A stretch of 6,130 nt of DNA from Candidatus Sulfopaludibacter sp. SbA3 (GTDB lineage: Bacteria > Acidobacteriota > Terriglobia > Bryobacterales > Bryobacteraceae): the NCBI GenBank assembly GCA_945900935.1, contig CAMDKT010000383.1:1-6130 (forward strand), in the 5' to 3' direction. Below, one piece after another: positions 1 through 5,494 of the stretch. Position 1 is the stretch's first letter, and every line of letters starts with the position of its first letter. The translations under genes and the position numbers were made by a program. The notes under the pieces were generated by a model, which searched no databases, was not told where the DNA came from, and worked only from the letters and a program-made list of their open reading frames with translations.

Positions 1-112
1 ATGCAGTCATCAGGCTGTTGATCGACAGCGGATAGTAGTCGGGCGTGGTCATGTCCTTTTCAATCAGACTGCCCAACACACGTTGTTCAAGCGGACTCAG
101 TGGCGGATTCAC
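1..112 (-). CDS. yceH: YceH/DUF480 (UPF0502) family protein, N-terminal fragment
   Basis: Only the first 37 codons are in the window; the gene continues past position 1. The translation contains LSPLEQRVLGSLIEKDMTTP followed by DYYPLSINSLMTA. This matches the opening of the YceH/DUF480 family, which reads roughly L-x-x-x-E-x-R-V-[IL]-G-x-L-[IL]-E-K-x-x-T-T-P-x-x-Y-P-L-S-x-N and folds as tandem winged helices. The next codon begins with T, consistent with the family's Cys at that point. The start is GTG at 112-110, because a TAA lies four codons upstream in this frame and no ATG is available before the conserved block. The GTG overlaps the nitrilase TGA as GTGA, so the two genes are probably translationally coupled. 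The family's molecular role is not established; a winged-helix regulatory function is an inference. Confidence 0.85.
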   Translation of the reverse strand, partial: MNPPLSPLEQRVLGSLIEKDMTTPDYYPLSINSLMTA

Positions 113-981
113 TCTTCCATCTTATCCACGGCGGCCAGCACTTTTTCATTTACCAGTAACCGGAACAAATCCGGTCGCGAATAATGTCCTGCGACATCGA
201 GGTCAAATTTGCCTTCCATCGTCCGCGCAACATCGAGATCCGCAAACAGCAACCCTTCGCCATCGCGCAATGGCCCAGCCAGAATGTGCCCAAATGGATC
301 CACGATCACCGAGCCGCCCGCGATGGAACCCCACTCCCCGCCCGCCGTATACTGCACAGCGGAGAGTACAAAACAGCGACCTTCCATCGCGATGTGACGC
401 ATGCTTGGCAGCCACGTGTCCCGTTCATCCACAGTTGGCGCGCAGTAAAGTTGCACGCCCTGCGCATACATTGCCAGCCGCAACTGCGGCATGTAATTCT
501 CCCAGCAAATCGCCGCGCCCAGCCGTCCCCACGGCGTATCGATGGCACGGAGCGTGCTGCCGTCGCCGAATCCCCAGATGAGCCGCTCCATCCCCGTCGG
601 CATCACTTTTCGATGCTTCCCCGTCAGCGTCCCGTCCGGCGCGTGATAGGTCACGGTGCAATAGAGCGTCCCGCCATCGCGTTCGATAACGCCGCCAACC
701 AGCCACAATCCGGTGTCCCGCGCAATTTCGCCAACGGCGCTAAAACCTGTCAACGCCCCATCGGCATACCGGCGGAACTGCGCCCGGCCCTCATCGCTGC
801 GTTGACCCACGCGCGCTCCGAAATCCATTCCCTTCGGATAACCGCCAATCAGCGCCTCCGGAAAAACCAGCAATTCCGCGCCGCCGGCGCGAGCCTCGCG
901 GGCAAAAGCATGGAGCCTGGACAGAGTCGCCGGGGTGTCCCACGGAATACTTCCTAACTGAAGAACGGCTGCGCGTAGCAT
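109..981 (-). CDS. Nitrilase, plant NIT-like, branch 1 of the nitrilase superfamily
   Basis: A 290-residue cytoplasmic carbon-nitrogen hydrolase that should hydrolyse an organic nitrile to a carboxylate and ammonia. The catalytic set is complete: Glu42 in FPEALIGGYPKG, Lys125 in GKHRKVMPT, Glu132 in MERLIWG, and nucleophile Cys159 in GAAICWENYMP. The CWEN context, the GDGST block (140-143 onward), HIAMEGRCFVLSA (196-208), GGSVIVDP and GHYSRPD (265-271) are hallmarks of true nitrilases rather than amidases, and are especially close to plant NIT1-4 sequences as I recall them. Compared with plant NITs (about 340-350 residues) it lacks an N-terminal extension and has a short loop around 210-221. 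ATG at 981-979 is chosen because MLRAAVLQLGS aligns with the first beta strand of the fold. A longer reading frame reaching 1197 would run antisense through rluB. The natural substrate is unknown; beta-cyanoalanine, aliphatic and aromatic nitriles are all possible. Confidence 0.93.
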   Translation of the reverse strand: MLRAAVLQLGSIPWDTPATLSRLHAFAREARAGGAELLVFPEALIGGYPKGMDFGARVGQRSDEGRAQFRRYADGALTGFSAVGEIARDTGLWLVGGVIERDGGTLYCTVTYHAPDGTLTGKHRKVMPTGMERLIWGFGDGSTLRAIDTPWGRLGAAICWENYMPQLRLAMYAQGVQLYCAPTVDERDTWLPSMRHIAMEGRCFVLSAVQYTAGGEWGSIAGGSVIVDPFGHILAGPLRDGEGLLFADLDVARTMEGKFDLDVAGHYSRPDLFRLLVNEKVLAAVDKMEE

Positions 982-984
982 AAT
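979..984 (+). promoter_or_regulatory. Possible -10 element (CATAAT) between divergent genes
   Basis: CATAAT sits just before the rluB TTG start (992) and overlaps the nitrilase ATG on the other strand. A start site about 7 nt downstream would give an almost leaderless rluB transcript. No convincing -35 box is seen at the expected distance. This is a weak sequence-only suggestion in the AT-rich spacer. Confidence 0.2.
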
Positions 985-991
985 AATCAGT

Positions 992-1717
992 TTGGAGCAA
1001 AAGAAACGCCCGTTAAAGACGCTGGAGCGCGTGATCTCGAAAGCAGGCCTCGGATCCCGCACGGATGCCCGCGGCTGGATCCACGCAGGGAAGGTGGAAG
1101 TGAATGGCCACGTTGTCGAAAACCCGGACCACTGGATCGACATGGAGCGTGACCGCGTCAGCTTCGACGGCAAGCCGTTGGAGCGCCAGGAACGCATCTA
1201 CATCCTGCTGTATAAACCCACCGGCTACATCACGACGTACAAGGATCCCGATAACCGTCCGACTGTTTACGATCTGCTGAAAGACGTCGACACATTCATT
1301 GTGCCCGTTGGCCGGCTCGATCTCGATACCTCTGGACTTCTGATTCTCACCAACGACACTCAGTTCGCCGAGCGCATAATGAACCCGGACTTCCACGTGC
1401 CGAAGACGTATCTGGTAAAAGCTTCGGCGCTGCTCACCGAGGAGCAACTGCAACAATTACGCAAAGGCGTCGAACTCGCCGATGGGCCAACCCGCGCGGC
1501 AAAAGTGACGCGCCTCCGCGACTCCGGCAAATATACGCATCTGGAAATCACGCTTACTGAGGGCCGCAACCGGCAAGTCCGCAGGATGATCGAGGCGATC
1601 GGCGCGCGCGTCATGAAACTGGTTCGCGTCCGGATCGGCGACATCGCCATCGGCGATCTCCCCATCGGGGAGTGGCGGCTACTCACGCGACAGGAACTGA
1701 CAAAACTACGTCAATGA
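992..1717 (+). CDS. rluB: 23S rRNA pseudouridine synthase, RluB/RsuA family
   Basis: A 241-residue RNA-modifying enzyme that isomerises uridine to pseudouridine in ribosomal RNA. RluB-type members act on position 2605 of 23S rRNA. Residues about 8-65 form an S4 RNA-binding domain (LERVISKAGLGSRTDARGWI, then KVEVNGHVV). Residues 70-235 are the catalytic domain. Motif II is VGRLDLDTSGLLILTND with catalytic Asp110, followed by PKTYLV (137-142), and the family signature GRNRQVRRM lies at 191-199. Length and domain order fit RluB/RluE/RluF/RsuA, and the choice of RluB rests on overall resemblance. The start is TTG at 992: an in-frame stop lies at 959-961 with no ATG or GTG in between, and the next candidate (GTG near codon 14) would cut the S4 domain. 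No clear Shine-Dalgarno sequence precedes it. It diverges from the nitrilase over a 10-bp spacer, and its last 12 bp overlap the convergent downstream gene. Confidence 0.93.
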   Translation: MEQKKRPLKTLERVISKAGLGSRTDARGWIHAGKVEVNGHVVENPDHWIDMERDRVSFDGKPLERQERIYILLYKPTGYITTYKDPDNRPTVYDLLKDVDTFIVPVGRLDLDTSGLLILTNDTQFAERIMNPDFHVPKTYLVKASALLTEEQLQQLRKGVELADGPTRAAKVTRLRDSGKYTHLEITLTEGRNRQVRRMIEAIGARVMKLVRVRIGDIAIGDLPIGEWRLLTRQELTKLRQ

Positions 1718-2902
1718 CGCCGCGGTGCGCCGCATCGCCTCCGCGTGTTTCTGCCGCAACGACTCCACGCGTTTGCAGTAGGTCGACTCAAACGACCGCC
1801 TCGGCACCGCTAGCCTCTTCTGCATCTCCGGCTCCTTCAACAACTTCTGCGAAGAAGTGGGCATCCTCGCCACTGAGTCATCAAACACCCGCGTCGACGC
1901 CTCCCGGAACCCCGCAATCGCCCGAAAATATCCCGATTGCCCCGGAACTTTCTTGCAACCCCGAACCATCGCCTCCAGCGCTTCCGTTTTCTCCTCGCCC
2001 TTCAGCAACGGCGTCGTCGCCAACCGCGACCCATACTCATCCAGGAAGGGCCCCAACGGCAGCATGAACTCCGCCGCCCGCCGAAGGGATTTCACCGCCC
2101 GCAACGGATAGTGCCGGTGTCCTTCGCTGGCCAGCATTTCTTTGTACAGTTCCCCAGGAAAGCGAAAGATCCCGCCGTACCCAGCCACATTTTCCTGCGC
2201 CAGCCGTTCAAATTGCTGGGCGCTTGCCGAGCGCGCCGACGGCCCGCTCCAAAAACTAATCCCCTGGTTCAAATCGCCCAAATTATGAAGGACGCTCATC
2301 GCCACGCGCATCGTGTCCAGCTCGCGTCCCTGCGTCAGACACACATCCGCAAACGCCCGCGCTTCGCGGATCAACTCGGCATGAATCGCCGCATGGCTCA
2401 ACACAACATATTCCTCGTCCCCCAGCGCCATGAACCGCCCGAGTGCCCCGGCCATCACGGAGAGCCATTCGCCATCGTGCCCGCTCACGATTCCGTGAAC
2501 ACCGCAATCAATCGTCCGCAGGGAGTACCCGTCGAGCGTCCAGCCATGCATCGCCAGCCCGAGCCGGAACATGGCGCGTAAAGTTTCCCGATCCTTCGTC
2601 TCCCGCCAAAGCAAGCCGCGGATTTTGCTATCGACGTCGGTAGGCACATAAGTCGCCACCGTGGTGTGATGCGACGCCAGGCACAGCGCGAAGTACCGCA
2701 ATAGCGCGGCTTCATCGCGCAACTCCGGCTCCGCGCGCACAGCGCCGAGGATATGCAGGAACCCATCCGGCTCCGCAGCCAATGACATGGACGGCTCCGC
2801 CGGCAGCCGCTCCAATACGTACGGCGCGGTGTTCCAAATCAACTCTAATAACCCCGAGGGCGATATGTAGTGGTCCCAGACGACCGATTGCGTTTCTTCC
2901 AA
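1706..2902 (-). CDS. Hypothetical protein of unknown family, 398 residues
   Basis: I do not recognise this protein. It has no signal peptide and no membrane segment, so it is probably cytoplasmic. It looks mostly helical, with Leu/Ala/Arg/Glu-rich segments. Notable patches are SHH at 77-79, a His/Trp/Gly-rich middle (AMHGWTLDGYS 117-127, DCGVHGIVSGHDGEW 132-146), SHAAIHAEL (169-177), FWSGPSARSASAQQFERL (217-234), and a very basic tail (RRSFESTYCKRVESLRQKHAEAMRR, 368-392) that may form a helix. No CxxC pair or nucleotide-binding loop is visible. The start is TTG at 2902, since a TAA lies two codons upstream; ATG at residue 39 is an alternative but would lose a well-formed hydrophobic N-terminal segment. 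It is taken as a real gene because it is a 1.2-kb open frame filling the space between recognised genes, while the overlapping frames look like low-complexity antisense. It converges on rluB with a 12-bp overlap. Confidence 0.75.
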   Translation of the reverse strand: MEETQSVVWDHYISPSGLLELIWNTAPYVLERLPAEPSMSLAAEPDGFLHILGAVRAEPELRDEAALLRYFALCLASHHTTVATYVPTDVDSKIRGLLWRETKDRETLRAMFRLGLAMHGWTLDGYSLRTIDCGVHGIVSGHDGEWLSVMAGALGRFMALGDEEYVVLSHAAIHAELIREARAFADVCLTQGRELDTMRVAMSVLHNLGDLNQGISFWSGPSARSASAQQFERLAQENVAGYGGIFRFPGELYKEMLASEGHRHYPLRAVKSLRRAAEFMLPLGPFLDEYGSRLATTPLLKGEEKTEALEAMVRGCKKVPGQSGYFRAIAGFREASTRVFDDSVARMPTSSQKLLKEPEMQKRLAVPRRSFESTYCKRVESLRQKHAEAMRRTAASLT

Positions 2903-3203
2903 CCATTAAGCGTAGCAGCGAAGCTCGAAGCGTCGCGGCGATCCCACCCAACTCGCCTGACTTCCGGACTAAGGAGGCGTAAGGAAATAACATTTACAGC
3001 TTGCATTTGTCGTGGGGGGGGCCGATGACACCTATCTGAACTCTTTGGACGACAATGGGCCGGTAACCCAATGGGGCCACGGATGTAAAGGTTATTTATT
3101 TACGCTGCGTAAGAGAAGTTCGATGTCCGAGAGAGCTTCGCCTTTGAACTGCCGCAGACCGTTTATCGGATCCCCGCTTCGGCATTCTGGATGCTGGGGG
3201 CGG
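2903..3203. other. Non-coding gap with dyad, G-run and possible gene remnant
   Basis: This is the only gap of about 300 bp in the window, lying upstream of the 398-residue gene and downstream of the zinc-ribbon gene. It contains a run of eight G at 3014-3021, an AT-rich patch around 3087-3101 and a perfect 6-bp dyad at 3100-3112. On the minus strand a frame ending in TAA at 3094-3092 reads like a protein end (FKGEALSDIELLLRSVNK). No tRNA cloverleaf, riboswitch or stem followed by a T-run was recognised. Promoters for the 398-residue gene should lie in its left part, but no convincing -35/-10 pair stands out. Confidence 0.6.
3100..3112. repeat. Short perfect inverted repeat (TTACGC-T-GCGTAA)
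   Basis: Two 6-bp arms around a single central base lie directly beside an AT-rich patch (GGTTATTTATT). This could be a small operator. It is unlikely to be an intrinsic terminator because neither strand has a T-run immediately after the stem. With arms this short, chance occurrence is quite possible. Confidence 0.25.
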
Positions 3204-3422
3204 CTAGTTCGCCTTTTCGGCTTCGGCGGCGAGCTGCATGAGTTTGAGTTCGCGCTTCGTGGGGGGTACGACGCAGAAGGTGTAGTCGTGTTCCTTGTAG
3301 CAGGAGCAGCAACGGACTTTGGCGGGCTGGTCATCCATAAGCGAGACGATGGCGTGGTTTGTGAGCCGCTTACATTTCACGCAATAGTCGTCAATAATGT
3401 CGCCGAGCCTGACCTCACGCAT
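3204..3422 (-). CDS. Small zinc-ribbon protein, 72 residues
   Basis: The protein has two cysteine knuckles, Cys14-x-x-Cys17 (DYCVKCKRL) and Cys38-x-x-Cys41 (VRCCSCYKEH), about 20 residues apart. His23 and His45 flank them, in the form CxxC...H...VRCxxCxxxHxY. This is the layout of a single zinc ribbon, and small bacterial proteins with this pattern are common but of unknown role. Lys/Arg/Glu residues in the C-terminal 20 residues suggest a short helix (KRELKLMQLAAEAEKA). The start ATG at 3422-3420 overlaps the end of the transporter gene upstream by 8 nt (ATGCGTGA), so translation is probably coupled. The longer plus-strand frame over the same DNA lacks any family signal. Possible roles are nucleic-acid binding or a partner to the transporter; neither is shown by the sequence. 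Confidence 0.8.
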   Translation of the reverse strand: MREVRLGDIIDDYCVKCKRLTNHAIVSLMDDQPAKVRCCSCYKEHDYTFCVVPPTKRELKLMQLAAEAEKAN

Positions 3423-3936
3423 GCAACACAGAGTATAACATCGCGAGGAGTCCGGACGAGGCGAGGACCCAAACGGTTTCGACCTTGCGGGAGAGGAAGG
3501 CGACGAGGGCTAACGCGGTGAGCATTGCCGGGAACCAGGAAGTGATAGCGGATTGGGCGATGGGCCAGCTATTGGCGAGCATCAGCCCGGCGGCGGCGGC
3601 GGTCAGGCCTTGAATGGCGCTCTGCGCGCGCGGGTGGCCGGTGCGGCCCTGGAGGAGCCGGAGGAGAATGATGGCGAGCCACGCCGGTGTGATCATGGCG
3701 AGATAGCCGGCGGCGGCGCCGGGAGGGCCGGCGATGTATTGGCCGATGCAGATGATGAAAGAGCCGTTGGGGCCGGGGCCCATGCGGGAGATGGCAACGG
3801 CGGTGGAGAGTTGAGCGTCGGTGATGACGCGGCGTTGGACGACCAGATCTTGCCGAACGGACGGAAGCGACGTTCCGCCGGAGAAGGACGTGAGGGTGGC
3901 CTTGAGGAGGAGGAGATAGAGGGTGAGAATGTTCAT
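3415..3936 (-). CDS. Short-chain ChrA-type (CHR family) transporter, second half
   Basis: A 173-residue inner-membrane protein with one CHR (chromate ion transporter, PF02417) domain. Near the N-terminus it has the family glycine motif (SFSGGTSLPSVRQDLV, 17-32), an Arg-rich loop (QRRVITDAQ) and the conserved PGPN (residues 54-57). Hydrophobic helices follow at about 58-72, 75-95, 106-122, 134-148 and 153-170. Full-length ChrA proteins are about 400 residues with two such domains. Here the halves are separate genes, as in Bacillus subtilis ChrS/ChrT, where both are needed. The ATG at 3936-3934 overlaps the upstream half's TGA as ATGA, and the zinc-ribbon gene follows with an 8-nt overlap. Known members export chromate or handle related oxyanions such as sulfate. 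The true substrate here is not evident. Confidence 0.88.
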   Translation of the reverse strand: MNILTLYLLLLKATLTSFSGGTSLPSVRQDLVVQRRVITDAQLSTAVAISRMGPGPNGSFIICIGQYIAGPPGAAAGYLAMITPAWLAIILLRLLQGRTGHPRAQSAIQGLTAAAAGLMLANSWPIAQSAITSWFPAMLTALALVAFLSRKVETVWVLASSGLLAMLYSVLHA

Positions 3937-4463
3937 TTTTTAGATGGTTTTAGCGCGCCGATGGCGGCGGCGGCGAGGAGGATTGTGACGGGGCTGGCGG
4001 AGTTGGTGATGCCGAAGAGAACGGCGGCGATGAAGATTACCAGCGCGAGGGGGTTTTTACGGAAAGGTTGGAGGAGTTGCCAGGCGCTGGAGAGGATGAG
4101 GGCGACGACGGCGGCCAAGGTGCCGAACAGGGCGGCGGCGACCCACCGATTGCCGCTCCAGGCGTCGAAGAAAATGGTCATAAGCCAGATGATGAGAGCG
4201 GCGGGGAGAGAGGCGGCGATGACGGCGATGAAGCCGCCGAAGGGGCCCTGAATGCGGGTGGCGGCGGCGGCGATGAAGGCGAGAATGTTGGTGCCGGGGG
4301 TGAGGCGGGCGACGCTATAGAGAAGGCCGAAGTCTTCCGGAGGGAGCCAGCGGCGCTCGTAGATGACGCGGCGTTGCAGTTCGGCGATCATGGGCGGGCC
4401 GCCGCCCAGGGTGAGATTGCCGGCGCGGGCGAATTCGGAGAGGAATTGGGGCCATGGGACCAT
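3933..4463 (-). CDS. Short-chain ChrA-type (CHR family) transporter, first half
   Basis: A 176-residue membrane protein, first gene of the coupled operon. It has the CHR-domain opening (FLSEFARAGNLTLGGGPPMI, 7-26), the Arg-rich loop (LQRRVIYERRWLPPEDF, 29-45) and LTPGTNILAF (54-63), the equivalent of the LPGP motif with Thr in place of Pro. Four or five hydrophobic helices follow at about 75-98, 107-130, 138-152 and 156-171, ending in a basic KPSKK tail. It should pair with the next gene product to make one complete transporter; the two sequences differ enough to suggest a heterodimer. The start at 4463-4461 gives MVPWPQFLSEF, right at the domain edge. The gene diverges from the HlyD-like gene over 26 bp. 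No clear promoter or strong ribosome binding site was found in that spacer. Confidence 0.88.
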   Translation of the reverse strand: MVPWPQFLSEFARAGNLTLGGGPPMIAELQRRVIYERRWLPPEDFGLLYSVARLTPGTNILAFIAAAATRIQGPFGGFIAVIAASLPAALIIWLMTIFFDAWSGNRWVAAALFGTLAAVVALILSSAWQLLQPFRKNPLALVIFIAAVLFGITNSASPVTILLAAAAIGALKPSKK

Positions 4464-4489
4464 TGACGCCGTTACTGTACCATGGGTTC

Positions 4490-5482
4490 ATGCGCGGGAA
4501 ATGGATGCTTTTCGGCGGCATCGCCATGTTGCTGGCGGTGTTGGCGGGGGCGTTAGCGGTGTGGAAGCGGCAGACGGTTGCTGAGGTTCGGCCTGCGCCG
4601 GCGGCGGCCCCGGTGGTGGTAGCCGCGGAGATCAGCTTGGCTGGAAAGGTGGAGGCGCGGGAAGTGGTGGGCGTGCAGGCGCCGAGCGATGGGACGATTG
4701 CGGAGTATTTAGTGATCGCCGGGGAGGAAGTTTTTGAGGGGCAGTTGATTGCGCGGATCGCCAATCCGTCGCTGCTGGCGCAACAGGAAAGGGCCAGGGA
4801 AGTGGCGGATAAGGCACAGGAACGGGTGAACGCGTTGGAGAGCCAGATGATAGCGGCGCGGCTGCAGGCTTCGCGGGGACAGGCGGAATCGGCGCGGGTG
4901 CGGGACGATTATTCGCGGACGGAACGGGCGGCGCGGCGGCAGGAGATGCTGCATGCGCAGGGGGCGACGCCGCGGCTGACGTTTGAGAAAGCAACGGCGG
5001 ATTTTGCGACGGCGAAGCTGGAATTCGAAACCGCCGCGGCGCGGGCGAAGGGAGCGGATGCGCGGGTGGTTTCGTTGACCAGCGAAATTGAGGCGGCGAA
5101 GAAAACGCTGGATGACCGGAACGCGGAGCTGGAAGAGGCCGATACGAATTTGCAGGCGACGCAAATGCACGCTCCGGTGGACGGAGTGATCCTGGATCGG
5201 AAAGGCGAGGCGGGGACGGAAGTACGGATTGGGGAGGACGGGATTTTCAGGATCGGGACGGACTTGGGGCAGTTACAGGTGGTGGTGGAGCCGGAGCCGG
5301 CGGTGCTGGCGAAGCTGCGGGCGGGGCAGGCGGCGACGGTGATATTGGCGGAGTTTGCATCGGACCAGTTGAACGCCGAGATCAGCCGGATAGAGGGCGG
5401 GAGAGTGTATGTGCTGTTTGGGAGTCCGGATCCTGCGATAAAGCCGGGGATTACGGCGCAGGTCAGGATCAGGCTGCCTTGA
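4490..5482 (+). CDS. HlyD/RND-type periplasmic adaptor (membrane fusion) protein
   Basis: A 330-residue protein anchored in the inner membrane by one N-terminal helix (about 5-25, after MRGKW), followed by an Ala/Pro-rich linker (31-45). The first half of the biotinyl-lipoyl-like domain is at 60-90 (VGVQAPSDGTIAEYLVIAGE, then EVFEGQLIARI). A long Ala/Glu/Arg-rich alpha-helical hairpin spans about 94-222. The second lipoyl half is at 226-256 (MHAPVDGVILDRKGEAGTEV), and a beta-barrel follows to the end (LQVVVEPEPAVLAKLRAGQ, KPGITAQVRI). Such proteins bridge an inner-membrane pump to an outer-membrane TolC-like channel, or support ABC exporters. ATG at 4490 is preferred over the in-frame ATG at 4454, because the earlier one overlaps the divergent transporter start and adds a non-conserved dozen residues. 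No ABC, RND or TolC gene is in the window, so the partner is unknown. Confidence 0.88.
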   Translation: MRGKWMLFGGIAMLLAVLAGALAVWKRQTVAEVRPAPAAAPVVVAAEISLAGKVEAREVVGVQAPSDGTIAEYLVIAGEEVFEGQLIARIANPSLLAQQERAREVADKAQERVNALESQMIAARLQASRGQAESARVRDDYSRTERAARRQEMLHAQGATPRLTFEKATADFATAKLEFETAAARAKGADARVVSLTSEIEAAKKTLDDRNAELEEADTNLQATQMHAPVDGVILDRKGEAGTEVRIGEDGIFRIGTDLGQLQVVVEPEPAVLAKLRAGQAATVILAEFASDQLNAEISRIEGGRVYVLFGSPDPAIKPGITAQVRIRLP

Positions 5483-5494
5483 TAAGATAGTGGA

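Noticed and set aside
122..130. TTATCCACG, similar to a DnaA box
   Set aside because: It is a single imperfect copy inside the nitrilase coding end, with no cluster of boxes or AT-rich unwinding region next to it.
982..1197. N-terminal extension of the nitrilase frame
   Set aside because: The extra 72 codons are antisense to the S4 domain of rluB and precede the natural first beta strand of the nitrilase.
2971..2977. Perfect Shine-Dalgarno-like AAGGAGG on the plus strand
   Set aside because: No ATG, GTG or TTG lies at a usable distance, and the nearest frames stop within about 15 codons.
2712..2993. A 93-codon minus-strand frame starting in the gap
   Set aside because: Most of it lies out of frame within the 398-residue gene, and the part in the gap shows no recognisable motif.
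3012..3521. A 169-codon plus-strand open frame starting with GTG
   Set aside because: It runs antisense across the zinc-ribbon gene and into the transporter gene, and its translation shows no domain or family signal.
3590..4275. Repeated GGC/GCG triplet runs
   Set aside because: They encode Ala-rich membrane helices of the transporter halves on the minus strand and do not form a separate repeat element.
4454..4489. Upstream ATG for the adaptor protein
   Set aside because: It would overlap the divergent transporter start by 10 bp and add 12 residues before a normal short basic leader and membrane helix.
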